Source: Macrotrachela quadricornifera (Eukaryota; Rotifera; Eurotatoria; Philodinida; Philodinidae). From it: 64,000 nucleotides of DNA. Positions 22,602 through 34,931 of this stretch are shown piece by piece (within the stretch, counting starts at the first letter, position 1; each line of letters opens with the position of its first letter). Where the stretch lies: assembly GCA_022393335.1 (NCBI GenBank), contig JAJEKB010021880.1, forward strand, positions 3,654,954 through 3,718,953, written 5' to 3'. The notes under the pieces were generated by a model. The model was given only the letters and a program-made list of their open reading frames with translations, did no database searches and was not told the DNA's origin. The position numbers and the translations under genes are program-made.

Positions 22602-23902
22602 CTAAAAGAAAGAGAAAACATAATCATCATTAAAATGAACCTTTCGTTTTCTCTGAATTGTGAAAAGGGGTTAGAAGTGCAGAAAAGACTATAGAAAATT
22701 ACCAATTGCTGTAAAGAAAAGTCTTATTATAATATGTTTTACTGATGTCTATATCAATAATTTCTCAAATATAAAGAAAATATAAATTGGAAAGAAACTT
22801 TTTCTAGATAGACGTAGTCTAAAATCCTCTAAAAATATATGTAGAACATTGTTCATTATCATGTATTAAAATAGTTCATAAAAGAATTATAGAGATATGT
22901 TAGCAATGGATATTTCTTGTTCTGTAGTGGTCTCTTTTTTCTTTTCATATTCATTGTTTTATTGAAATATAAATAGAAAATATCTATATCTCATCCTCAA
23001 GAAAGTATATTTCTTTAAGTTTTATTTCATATAATTTTGGACAGTTCCCTATCGTGCGAGTAGAGGAGTCTATTGAAAAATGTTTTCCCTCTTACTTTCA
23101 TTCTTATTATTAATAATATTCGTTTTGTCTTTTTCAAGCAGTAGTAAAGAATATGCGAGATGATAACATTCGAACTCTTTGCTCATTAGACACATGAGCT
23201 TTTTCTGGCAGACTTATTTTCAAAAGAAATATATATTTAGTTTTAAACAAAAAAATGATTGGAAATAATTGAATTGATAAAACTGATCAAAAGTTACACC
23301 TTTTTCGTAACAAGTACTTTTGATCGATTAGTTTTTCGAAATCTTTGATTTCTTCATCAACCTATATCATTTTCATATATTCTCTTATCAATTTTGCAAG
23401 AAAATTTTCGATTATATGAATATTATTTATAACTTGTAATTTAAGGCCAAGATCATATCTCATATAGTGCAGTTGCCTACTAAATTCATTGATTCATCTG
23501 TCTAAAATACACTATGCGTATATATTGAAATTCCACATGTTTAGTTAAATCGATAATCCAACAGTTTAATTCGATATTTGATTTGAAATATCTTTAAATA
23601 TTTCAATAGTAGATTGAAAGAATGAAAGTTTGTATTGAATATTTACTAAAAACAGGTTAGTGAAATATTTTTTTTGTAAAAAAAATATCATAAGGTATTC
23701 GAACATTTTGATTATTTTATGTAGACACAAATATATTACAAAACAAAAATTTGAATAACGATAAAATAGAAATAGATCATCATAGTCACAATTCTATAGA
23801 ATGTTTTCTTTTATCTCTTACTCGTTATATTCATATATCTTTAGTTAATATCTCTTAGTGAAAACAACATCATTTATATATTAGATAATATTTTTTTCCT
23901 TT
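22602..23902. other. AT-rich interval, probably with the missing first exon of the NHL gene
   Basis: No clear coding frame. The NHL gene must have an upstream exon in this region or beyond. Confidence 0.35.
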
Positions 23903-23906
23903 TTAA

Positions 23907-25212
23907 GGGCACCCCCCCCCCTCACAATGGATTTTCCACTTAAAATAGTCTTTTTGAGCTGAAATTTTCTACGATGAGGGGACCTGATGAGAAACTCATG
24001 TGATAAAAATTTCAGCCTGATATGCCATACTTTGCTCAACTTATAGTTGATTTACTACCTTCCAGCGGACGCTTAATAACTTCATCACTATCAAAGGTAG
24101 AGAGCTCGGGTTGGTTTTAAATTAAAGCTAGCGTCTGTGCCCAACTTTTGTCCGAACAGAATTTTAAAATTCTTCTTCATTCATTTTTTATGAACATTTT
24201 AGTCGACATGGTGTGTAAATCATCACAAAAACGGGTGACCCAGCGACAGTAAATTTCACTTTTCTCAGGCTAGGAGTCAGTTATAGAGAATCCGTTCGGA
24301 CAAAAGTTTACTCTTATTTGGACCTCTAAAACAAAAAAAAAAATTTAGAAATATCTTGAACCCAGCGAGAGTTATTTCGACTTTACCATCGAAAAACCAT
24401 GTTTTGAGAAAAACGATAAATAAGTTTCGAAAATTTTTTTTTCTTTTTTTTGTTGACATTCAGAAAAAATCGTAATAAAATGGCAGATATTCAATATATA
24501 TCGCTAGTCTTCTTCAAAATATCTTACAAATAGGGTAAATTGACATCACCCATCATGCTCAGTTAGTTTTTCACATCTAGTTCAAGTAGTGTATAGAATT
24601 CTTATTATACTGTTGTATTTTATGAATATACTGATTCACATAGACTCTTACTCTTCACTCATTTATTCTTACCCTTGAAAGAAAAAAATAAAAAAAGGAA
24701 ATACATGAGGTATCACTACTTGTAAAACATACTATCTGATATCTGCATCCATCTGACATCAAGAACGAAAACTATTTTTAAAAACCACATAATAGATTCA
24801 TTCTTCATATATTTGTTTAATTTTCTCACAAAAAACTTTAAGTTTTCACAGACTGACTCATACACTATGTACTTCTAGTTCAAATGCTCAATATTAAGGA
24901 TAAGTCATAAACCAATAATCCACATCTTTATCTGTTAGGAAATGCTTAAGGATCAATACAAAAGTGTTCTATTCAATGGTGATACCAAAATTAACTCAAT
25001 TTTCAAAAAATAAAAATTTTTAAAAATCACAACATTTTTTGAACACATGATAGCGAGGTCGAGTTTTTTTTCGATAAATCTATGAAAATCCATTCGTTTT
25101 TTAAAAACCTATATATCTTCTGAAAGCTACGATTCCGGCGCATCTTTCTATGAAAAAAACTGAACTTCGAATTTTTTTGAAAAATTGAGTTTGCTAAGGG
25201 GGCGGGGTGCCC
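23907..25212. mobile_element. Non-autonomous element with GGGCACCCC ends, flanked by TTAA
   Basis: The left end TTAAGGGCACCCC (TTAA at 23903-23906) is matched by GGGGTGCCCTTAA on the right (TTAA at 25213-25216). The 1306 bp between them carries no long open frame. TTAA flanks are what piggyBac-type transposases leave, but TTAA could equally be part of the inverted repeat. A decayed relative lies at about 52147-52860 (shared words CCTCACAATGGA, TTTTTGAGCTGA and others). Confidence 0.65.
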
Positions 25213-25216
25213 TTAA

Positions 25217-26755
25217 CGAGAGAAAACCGAAAGATAAAATGGTAATATCTATAGACTTAATATTGTCATCAAAAACATTGCTATCGAAATAATGTTACAA
25301 AATATTTTTATCTCATTTATCATGCATCTATAACATCTGATAGATTCAAGTTTATATATATATTTAGCACACTTTTCCAAACTATTTTAGAAAAGGTGAG
25401 GAAAATGTGATTGTTAGAAATAATAATTATCTACGAAAAAGAATCGAATTCAATCTTACCCGATGATTTTATTGTATTATTTGATAATCGTAAACTAAAA
25501 TAAATAATTTAAAATTCAAGTAAATATTGATTCATATTTTTCAATTATTTTTTAGTTATACGTAAATAAACAAAGTTTTAATGAAATAAAAATGATAATT
25601 TTCAGACTAAAATTGTGTTTTGTACAAATAAAATTTAAAGAAAAAAATGACTCATATTCTACAAAAAATTCTATGTTTATATGCAAGATTATATATCGCC
25701 GAAAAAAATTCAAGTCAAACGAAGGTCATTGAGGAATTTTTTAATCAATCACAGTTGTCTATTAAGACAGTTCGGTGCCAGTCACAAATCTGTTGTTAAT
25801 CGAAATTTTTGCTCATCACCTTATACAGAAACTACAGCTTTCAAAAGCAGTTAAATCCATGCTTTCATATATCTCTTAATTATTACTGCGATGTGAGATA
25901 CGATCTTTACTAAACAACTTATTGAAATGCAATATGTTGGAATTTTGGGAAAAGAGCATTTCAGATCTCGATCATCCGTAAATAGCTCGGCTGATTCAAA
26001 ATACTTCTCACCAAATCGTTGTATATCTCAGTGAAATAATTTCGGTCTTCCGAAATTTTAATAAAATGTGGATGTCTGATGGTCAATTTCATATTTCGAA
26101 ATCGTCTCCTACTGTAACTTTCAAAGCTCACGATTTTAACCAATTAGATTACGCTATCAACATCATACTGTTCACTTGGTTATATAATATCTAACTTTCA
26201 CTGTATTTCATAAAGTATGCTTTCAAATAGTTTAGGAAAAACAATGAGTCAACCGTTCACCTCTGGTAGTTCAGTATAACTAGATAATATTCGAGATCTT
26301 ATCTATTACAATTTAGTAGAACTTTTTCAAAAATAATTTATTATTGAGAGAGTAAAGATCAGGATTATAATAAGAAAGATAAACTTATTCTCTCAAAAGA
26401 TATACTGTAAAATATTATCTGTTTGATATGTATCAATGTAAATGATTATAGTTGAAAAAAAACTATAGTTTATTTTTAACCTTATACTAGTTACAAAATC
26501 TTTATTTTCATCCCTAACATGGTTTTTCACGTACTTGATTTTTTGAATTATATTTATGAAAAATAATGAATTTTATTTTAGCATAGAGAATCATCATCTG
26601 AACTATTTTTCAAACGTTCTTTCAATACATCTATGAATAATAATAATACCTGCTTATTGATGTGGATAGTGATTGAGAAGGGGCTGAAATTGGACTGAAA
26701 GTTTGTGAAATATCCTTGAAAGAAGTCAAATACAATTTTATGGTTTAATTATTGA
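25217..26755. other. Non-coding AT-rich interval
   Basis: No gene recognised. A possible extra 3' exon of the minus-strand ADP-ribosyltransferase near 26585-26632 was considered but its phase does not fit. Confidence 0.4.
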
Positions 26756-27523
26756 TTAAATAATAAGAAAAAACTGATTTACTTTTGCTGGTGGTTCAAG
26801 AAGTGCATATGGTGGTTGAATTTCTTTAAGTTGTATCATATGAAGACCACTTGGTTGATTAAGACAAGAAACAACTTGAAATTGTCGTCCAGGTGGAAGA
26901 AGAATTTCATCTTCGTTTTGATAAACCGAATGATTCCGAATATCTTTTCCACTTATACATTCGATAGTAAGAAGAGTTCTTGTTCCTGTTGAACCCAAAA
27001 ATTGTTCATCTTCCAAAACATCTATTGTTGATGTACATGAACTAAATCCCCACCAAATAAATGTTGCTCCTTTAGGATAATCTTTTTTCATATCACGTTT
27101 AATTCCACGATAGACAAATCGAGGCGATGATGGAAGACGTGCAAATGCAGTTAAAATTAGTTTTAAGAATAAAAACCATGGAACTAATTTTTTTCGATTT
27201 TCAGAACGAAGAGTTGTATTTAATACATAATAAAGAGATTCTTCTTGTGGTTCCCATTCCATTGAATAAAGTATTATTGAAGCTGATTCATCTATTGAAA
27301 GATTATCAGCTGGAGGATTTTCACATCTCATTTTAGCAACATATGCCATTCGTTTAACATCGGGAACCACTGAAACTATTGGTTCAATAGCTTCTTCGAT
27401 TGAAACCAGAGGTTTTTTTTCATAACCTTGAATAGGCAATAACATTCGACGAGGTTCTTCAGCAAAATCTGAAAATCGTCGATTATGTTGTGAATCATTA
27501 TTAGCGGAATATTTTGAAGCCAT
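26756..27523 (-). CDS. Arginine-type mono-ADP-ribosyltransferase (ART family)
   Basis: The frame from ATG at 27523 gives 255 residues. An in-frame TTG further up was not used. The fold signature of R-S-E ADP-ribosyltransferases is complete: Arg139 in FVYRGIKR, a serine motif SSCTST at 161-166 after FIWWGF, and the catalytic E-x-E (Glu204-Asp-Glu206 in NEDEILLPPG). These enzymes move ADP-ribose from NAD+ to protein side chains, usually arginine when E-x-E is present. A helical domain precedes the catalytic part (SASIILYSMEWEPQEESLYY), as in bdelloid ART families. There is no signal peptide or membrane anchor, so a cytosolic protein is expected. It is a paralogue of the gene at 51054. The last residues after PPAK coincide with a GTAAAT donor-like site, so a further exon is possible. 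Confidence 0.85.
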   Translation of the reverse strand: MASKYSANNDSQHNRRFSDFAEEPRRMLLPIQGYEKKPLVSIEEAIEPIVSVVPDVKRMAYVAKMRCENPPADNLSIDESASIILYSMEWEPQEESLYYVLNTTLRSENRKKLVPWFLFLKLILTAFARLPSSPRFVYRGIKRDMKKDYPKGATFIWWGFSSCTSTIDVLEDEQFLGSTGTRTLLTIECISGKDIRNHSVYQNEDEILLPPGRQFQVVSCLNQPSGLHMIQLKEIQPPYALLEPPAKVNQFFLII

Positions 27524-30095
27524 TTCGTTGATATCAAGTTTCAAATTGATTCTTAAAAATCACTAAAATTAATTTTACCAAAGATTTAATTTTTGTTTAA
27601 ATCATAATTTTAATTTAAGTGACGACTTTAATGTCAGAACTGTCAAAGAGGTTAAAGATGGATTCTTATTTGAAATATAATTCATAGATTATATAAGAAT
27701 TTTCTACTATTCAGGTAAAAAAAGAAGATAAGATATTGCTTCAATTATCATTTATAATTCAGATAAAGCAATTTCTATAACTATGAGTAGAAGAAAATGG
27801 TAAGATTTTTCAGATTTCATCCGTCACTGTTCCTCATGTCGGTCACGGGGTCACTTTTCGGCCACATTACATATCGGTCATGCTCTTTCCTCCCCAGTTC
27901 TTACGATACAGTCCGTCATACGGTCGTAAAAATGGGCGCAGAAATACGGACCGTCACTCCATTAGAATAGGTCATTCTATGGTGGTAATGTCGTAGTATC
28001 CGGATTTTATGTTAACATCCCGATTAACGTAGAATCTAATAGTACGACATTACGGCCGTATAACGATCTATTTTAATAGAGTGATGGTCCATATTTCTGC
28101 GCCCATTTTTGCCTCCTCCCGCTGGATAAAACACTGCGCATATTCATTGGAATATATCGCGTCCACACGAAAGAATACTATAGATAGCTTACAAATCACC
28201 AAAAGTTTTTTTTATTGAGGAAAAATAATTAAAATAATTTTTTCTCATAAATGATGTCTAATTGATGAACAATGTAAGGTCTCTTTGTACACTATTCTAA
28301 AGTTTTTTAAACTTTCTTTTATCATTTTGGAGAGGACAAAAATTTGTACAATATATGTGAAATTCAGTCTGGAATCTCAAAAAAATGACTGAATGACAGT
28401 CGATATACTGAAAAAACTTCATTTACTTTTCACTCGAAAAATGGTGAGTCACGAATAGTATTTCCTAAATAATAATTGGTCTGTCCGTGAAAATACAATA
28501 TCTAAATAAGTAAGTTTGTTCAGCTTTTAATGGTCTATCTTTTGATATATTTCATGAAAATTCGCAACTTTATATGGATGATCTTTGACAACATTTTTCA
28601 AATGACCTCATGAGTGCTCGATAGTAAAATCGAGCTAGCCTTTCATCAGCTCATCCAAATGCGCTAAAAATTTGGATTTAGAGATTTTCAATGATGCTCA
28701 ATGGGCGTATGAAAGCTCTCTTAAATGTTCACAAAAAATACTACATGAATATCAAACCATTTTTTGGCATTATTTGTGATCATTTTGCATCATTATAATT
28801 CTGTCGATTTTATAGTATTTTACTATGCTTATTCTTGTTTCACTATTCATTTTATATTCTTTCCTTTCATATAATGTCTTATTAATTACCTGTTAAAATA
28901 TTGTGTTGATTTTGTATAGAATACCTTGTGATCGAAAACGTGTTTTTTTTTTGCTATTGCGAAATATCACTTTTCTTTACCTTTATATTAATTGTTGTGC
29001 TTCATTAACCAAGCAATATATTTTTTTTCAAGTATCTTACTAAAAATATTCATTTACGATACATCATATTATACACACGTTTTTTTTCCTTTCTTTTCAA
29101 TTAAGAGAAGGGTTGCATGATGTATACCTTAATGATATTGTACATAAAAAAATGTTTTTCGCAACAAAAGATAATATTATTGATAAACAAGCAAAAAAAC
29201 TCTAAACTATAATTGATAAATTATTATTTCAAAATATTGAGTTTTTATATATAAATGAAATTTTTTTTGAAATATTAATTAATCTTCAGAGAGGATCTGT
29301 GAAGAGACCGCTAACATGAGTATATGACAAATTTAAAAAACACGATTTAGTTTCATAAGATGAAAGATCATGTTTGAAAACCTACAAATCCAAAATTTCA
29401 GCTCATTTCCATTAATTCTTGAAGAGTTATAAAGATAACAGTGTGACGTGTCCCCATGGTATCAAGTTAAAATATCGAAATTTTCATTTTGGTGGTAAAA
29501 GCGGATAGCGTAATCACTCAATCATGGCGGCTATTGAGAAAAATTAATTTCCTTAAAACAGTGCAGATATAACTAATAAAAGTCAGTGAAAGTATTTAAG
29601 TAATGTTCATCCACATTCTTGCTTAGTTTTTTCTTGTAGAAATGCTTTTTGTAGATTATCAGCCATTCATTCATTTGCATAGTTTCAACAAATTGAATCA
29701 AGTTAATAGAAAATACGTTTCTTGACATTGAAAATATTTATCATAATTGATATTTAATCTTTATGATTCATGCTGGATTTAATGAAATTTTTTTTTCTTT
29801 TTTAATTAATTTGCGTATTTCAAATTCATTTCGAATCTGATCTTAACTGTGAGATATATGTTCTATTCTGGTGGTACAATGAATTAAATTTTATATAATT
29901 AAGCTGATGAATAGTATTCTGTGTATTAACATTCAACCGTTGGCAATATAATTCATTATGATATATTGACAAGATATAATCTACTTACATAGTTTTAAAT
30001 CATATGTACTCTAAAGAATTGTTTTCACATATTTAATAAGAAGTAGAAAGAAAGAACATTTGCTTCATTTTATTTTATACGTAAAGACTTCTAAC
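27524..30095. other. Gene-free interval containing a small MITE
   Basis: The only structured part is the foldback at 27928-28110 (listed separately). The rest is AT-rich, and the last few hundred bases are the upstream region of the GPCR gene. Confidence 0.4.
27928..28110. mobile_element. Small foldback MITE, 183 bp
   Basis: AAAAATGGGCGCAGAAATA at 27928 is the complement of TATTTCTGCGCCCATTTTT ending at 28110. Pairing continues inward for about 70 bp with some mismatches (GGACCGTCACTC / GAGTGATGGTCC, TAATGTCGTA / TACGACATTA). It is noticeably richer in GC than the flanks. No target duplication is obvious. Confidence 0.8.
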
Positions 30096-31085
30096 ATGGG
30101 CGATTTATTGATCTCACTTAGTCTTGAATTGAATAAAATTATTATGCCCATATTTATGGTCCTAGGTATCATAGGAAATATCTTGAATATTGTCGTACTT
30201 ATACGACCAACATTTTATCCTCATGCTTGTTCTCGGTATTTACTTGCCGCTGCTATTAACAATGTTTTCTATTCGTCTGTTGTTTCTTTATATCAATTAC
30301 TAATTAATGGTTATCAGATTGAACCGGAAAATACTTCAATAATTATTTGCAAAGTTATGGTTTATGCATTTCATGTATCCTGTTACATAGCTCCTTATAG
30401 TATTGTGCTTGCATCGATTGAACGATATTTTGCTAGTTCAGTAAGTGTTCGTCTACGAAAATATAGTAGTATTTCTGTTTCTCGTTGGGCAATTGGTTTT
30501 GTCATTTGTTTCTTTACTCTTTTTGGTATTAATTCATTGATATTAACAACTGGAGAAGCAAATGATGGTATTCAATGTCAGATTCCAGCAAATACAATTT
30601 ATAATCAAATATATGTAGTAATACAATTTATGTTTTTTGCTATTTTTGCACCATGTCTAATGGCATTATTTGGTTTTTTAACAATACGAAATTTACGACA
30701 AGTTCGTGTTGCTCCAATTGTAGTATCAAGTCATCGTCGTAATGAGATTCAACTCATTCGTATGCTTTTATCTCAAGTGGTCATTTATGTTGTACTCAAT
30801 TTACCAGCAGGTATGACTTATATGCTAGCAATATTACCAATTTCATTTAAATACACATCAATATTTTATTTAATTAATACCATTGCTCAATTTCTCATAT
30901 ATGTTTCTAGCAGTACAACTTTCATTGTATACATATATTGTACTCGTAGCTATAGAAAAGAATTAATATTCATTCTAAGTAAATATTTTCATATTGGTCA
31001 TTGTATTCGAATTCAAGAAAAAACAACTACAAATACCATTCAAGTGAATACAAATACTGTTCAACTAAATACAAATCCTATTTGA
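30096..31085 (+). CDS. Rhodopsin-like (class A) G-protein-coupled receptor
   Basis: A single exon of 329 residues from the ATG at 30096 (MGDLLISLSLE); the upstream in-frame TTG is not a likely start. Seven hydrophobic segments are visible. Class A marks include GIIGNILNIVVL in helix 1, a cysteine at the start of helix 3 (ICKVMVYAF), and ERY (SIERYFASS) in place of DRY at its end. An extracellular-loop cysteine (GIQCQIP) can pair with the helix 3 cysteine. Helix 7 lacks a canonical NPxxY and runs into YCTRSYRKEL, a helix 8-like end common in the large bdelloid families of peptide-receptor-like GPCRs. The C-tail is threonine- and asparagine-rich (NTIQVNTNTVQLNTN). The ligand is unknown; a neuropeptide (FMRFamide-like) receptor is the best guess. 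The frame is intact. Confidence 0.8.
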   Translation: MGDLLISLSLELNKIIMPIFMVLGIIGNILNIVVLIRPTFYPHACSRYLLAAAINNVFYSSVVSLYQLLINGYQIEPENTSIIICKVMVYAFHVSCYIAPYSIVLASIERYFASSVSVRLRKYSSISVSRWAIGFVICFFTLFGINSLILTTGEANDGIQCQIPANTIYNQIYVVIQFMFFAIFAPCLMALFGFLTIRNLRQVRVAPIVVSSHRRNEIQLIRMLLSQVVIYVVLNLPAGMTYMLAILPISFKYTSIFYLINTIAQFLIYVSSSTTFIVYIYCTRSYRKELIFILSKYFHIGHCIRIQEKTTTNTIQVNTNTVQLNTNPI

Positions 31086-32663
31086 TTAACTATATTATAG
31101 TTTAAAATCAATAGATCGATACTATTGAATGAATATTTATATATTAGTATTCTTTATGCTAATACATATTTTTATTGTCACAAATTTTAAGTTTTTTGTT
31201 GTCTCGTTTACAAATAAAAGAGTCTTTATGTAGAAGAATTAAATCATTTTTATCAAACTATTTACTAAGTTTACACGATAGATTTTTTTAAATTGAATCT
31301 CGCTATATATCGAATATATCATTATAAAACATAATATAAGTAAAAGTGAAGAATGAATCGGTAATGAATATTCAGTTTATTCAATCGTTTTGAAAATGGC
31401 TTGATACAGTTTTTGATGAGTCATTCGCTGATATAATTCTCTTCTATTAAATTTTTCTAGCTCAGAAACTTCGAGAGTTAATACTCTCTAAAAATAATGA
31501 TTATTTCGATTTTAGACTTATTAATTACTTAAAAAAAGATTTAACAATGGAATCTCTGACAAAATATTATTTATATTCAGATTATATGCTTAAATGAACG
31601 CTTATTTTTATAAAAAATTTTTCATTAATAGAATTATAATTTTTTAATTATTATATTACTGGATTTTAAAAATTTTCAACATTAAAAAAGCAAAATGAGA
31701 TACATTGATTAGTTCAACAGGGCGCATATAATCAAAGCAGATGAAGATTTTCAAAACTACTTGTAAAGAATAAAAACTATGAATTTTTGAATATTTACAT
31801 GAGTTTTGGAAATTCTTGTCTTCTTGAGAACAACACATATGGAGGCCTTGGACGCTGCAATACTTCAAACTAGCTTTTTCACACTTCGGTTACAACTATT
31901 ACAGTCGCATGACCTTTTATTTGTCTTCGATCTTTATGAAAGACTCTCGCGAAACAAAGCCCTATTGTTTTTGTTCATTGCTTAGTAATTTTTTGTGATT
32001 AGAAGTCAATATCTGTTTTTCTCTTACAATAAAATATAGATATAATTTATTCGATCTAATTAAACAGGATATGTCAACCAGCATACTTCAATGAAAAAAA
32101 AACTGATGTTAATGTAACGAAGGTAAACTGGTTGCCGATAGAAAAGAGAAAAACAAACAATCTTTAATCATTTCTTTCAACAACTATCCTTTCAATGTGT
32201 CACAGTAGAAGACCAATTCAGCTAAACAAAAAAAGGTTTTCGACATTAAACAAGTCGCCATCTATCACATATTTCTGTCTCCATGTTTAGATGGAACAGA
32301 TAGCAAAAAAATCTATCAACAATCTTCATTGATAGTATGATTAATAATTGTTGAATTTCTAGTGAATCATCGTTAGATATATAAATGCCGTGCTTGCTTT
32401 CAAACTTTGTCAAACATGGAAGAGAAACAGAACGAAAGAAAATGACGCATTAAATTGCACAATCTTGTCGACATTTTCTTCCTTTCACTTTATTTTCTAT
32501 TATATTGTTGCACATTTATTAAGAAAAATGACAATATATATGTTCTTTAGAATATCATCACGTAGAAAGAATTTCTCTGCCCTATTCCGTCTTTTCTAAA
32601 TGAAAAACATTGAACTCGTTCTAATTTAGTTTTAGATAAAATATTTCTATTATCAATAATTTA
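31086..32663. other. Non-coding interval
   Basis: AT-rich sequence. An acceptor-like TTTAGTTTTAG at about 32622-32633, just before the next start codon, may be a 5' UTR or trans-splice acceptor. Confidence 0.4.
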
Positions 32664-33995
32664 ATGTCGATTTCAATCGAAGAAAAATCTGTATCGTATG
32701 CTCGTGGTTTTAAAGTTCCAACAAAATTAGATATTAAAAAAGCTTTAGGAAAATTTGATAATGATAATAATATAAATTCAATTTTTACTGAAAATTTCTA
32801 TGAAACATTTAATAATTTACCCTTACCAAAGAAATCAATAGATTGGCTTGCACAATATGTCGAAAAAGGACAAACATATGAAGAATTTCTTCAATTATCT
32901 AAAACTCTTCATACAAAATCATCTTCTGATAGAAAAATAATTTATTTAACAATATTTGGACAAATTGATAATACAATATTTGATATTGATAGTTTAATTG
33001 ATTATACTCAACGATTTTTTCAAATGGAAGTTAAATTAATTAATCCATTTGTTAATATTCAATGGAATGAGGAAAAAAATCAATGGATATGTAAGTTATT
33101 ATCTTTCATTACATTTTCTTTCCTAATTTTCAAACATTAAGGTACAATGAATTTAACTAATGGTAAAACTCGTAATTTTAATCTTCGTTCACGTTATAAT
33201 GACCAAACCAAACATTCACAAATTTGTGTAACATCAATATTAAATTTATTAAAAAAAATTGTACCATATGATGCTCGATGTCTTGTTGCATTAACAATGT
33301 TTGATTTATATGGTAATGATGATGATTTATTTATTGCTGGTTTAGCTATGGGAAATTGTCGTGTAGGAACATTTTCACTTTATAGATATGATCCATATTT
33401 AATATTTAATGAATCAGATTGGTTTGATTGTACATTAAAAATAAATACTCGATTAGATATAGATATTATTAAACGACGAAATTTATTATTAATTCGAACT
33501 TGTCGTCTTTTAACACATGAAATATGTCATCTTTTTGGAATTGAACATTGCATTTTTTATTCATGTTTAATTAATGGAAGTGGACATTTAGGTAAAAAGA
33601 AAACTCTTTTTGGAATTTGTTAGTTTTTATTATTTATATATTTTATAGAAGAAGATTTTGATCAACCATTACTTGAATGTCCAATTGATCTACGAAAACT
33701 TTATACATTAATTAATTTTAATATTAATAAAAGATATGAAGAATTATTCGAATTTTTTAAGATACATAATTTTCTTGATGAAATGAAAATAGTTGAAACA
33801 AAACTTAATATTATTAAACATTCAAATTGTATTAGTCATGTCAATTCAAGTAATTATTCGACATCAATGAAAACTTTAAAGAGAAAATGTGTTTATAACA
33901 AAACTAAGGAGAAAGATGCTCTTATGACCGCAACAGCAGTAACAGATGATGAAGATGTATCACAATTATCAGCAAAACATGTCAAACATCATTAA
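32664..33995 (+). CDS. amz2-like: Archaemetzincin-like zinc metallopeptidase
   Basis: Exons 32664-33090, 33142-33591 and 33649-33995 are joined across 51 and 57 bp introns and give 407 residues. The active site HEICHLFGIEHC (residues 268-279) fits the archaemetzincin consensus HExxHxxGxxHC, with catalytic Glu269 and three histidines for zinc. It is followed by CLINGS and, after the second intron, GHLEE, as in AMZ1/AMZ2. The structural-zinc Cys-x-x-Cys is altered: the text reads ECPIDLRKL, so the last cysteine is aspartate. The usual methionine of CLMxGS is isoleucine. Either change could weaken the second zinc site. Human AMZ2 is about 360 residues; the extra length here is a lysine- and threonine-rich C-terminal tail. 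Archaemetzincins are aminopeptidase-like enzymes of unclear physiological role. No signal peptide is seen. Confidence 0.88.
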
Positions 33996-34931
33996 CTCAA
34001 AAGTTCATTCATTTTTCTTGCAAATTAATATTCATATATGGCAAGTTAACATGAAATGGATTATTTTATTTTCGTTGTATTTTGACTTGTCAGGAAATAA
34101 AAATGTTTATCTTGTTAATGAGATAATATCAAATGAAAACGTTTTGAGTTATCCAAAAAAAAACAATAGATAATGAAAGAACTTTTTCTATTTATATTTG
34201 AATAGAATAAAAATTAATATAGTACTTTATGAACTTTGAGAATGAAGGTAAAGGTGAGGACTAGACAGAGAGGGTTTCGGTTTTGACTATGGTTAGCTAT
34301 AGGCGGTTTCGAGAGTAAATGTCGCGGAAGTAGCTCTCATGAAAGCTAGTATATCAAAAATTCAATTGGATGTTGTTGCACAGGTTTTTTAGATATTCTG
34401 TTGCTAAATGTGTAGTATGTTGATGATCAAATGTAACTTTTGACTTTATTTAATTTAAATTTTCCAATTCTAAAAACTTAAGCTGATCAAATATCCATGA
34501 AACCACTTCAGGGTAATTCTCCCTCCATTGATGATCGATATTTGTATGATTTCGATTAATAAATAGCTAAGAAATAATTTAGCAAAAAATTAGTGTGAAG
34601 AAATCTTAGTTTTTTATGTTTTCTCAAGTTGTTTATATGTATGTGTGTATGTGCAAAACAAAACGAATAGACATATTGCTATATGTACCCGCTATAATAT
34701 AATTTAATGAATATAAACTTAAAAATAAAAGGTAGATTTGCGCCATCTTCGTTACAATGTAATAATATTGTAAAGATAAGAGTATACCAATACTTTCTTG
34801 TTCTTGTGAAACTATTTTTTGTCATTTATTAATATCTTGATAAAAAAAGATAAAAATAAAATAATTTCAAAACATTTTTAACTTTTTTTTTGTTATTGTG
34901 CGTTAAATTAAAACTTCTTATAAAATAAAGA
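33996..34931. other. Non-coding interval
   Basis: AT-rich spacer between two genes on the same strand; nothing recognised. Confidence 0.4.

Noticed and set aside
26585..26632. Possible last exon of the minus-strand ADP-ribosyltransferase after an ATTCATAG acceptor
   Set aside because: The only donor-like site in the main exon is phase 0, while the open frame here needs one carried-over base.
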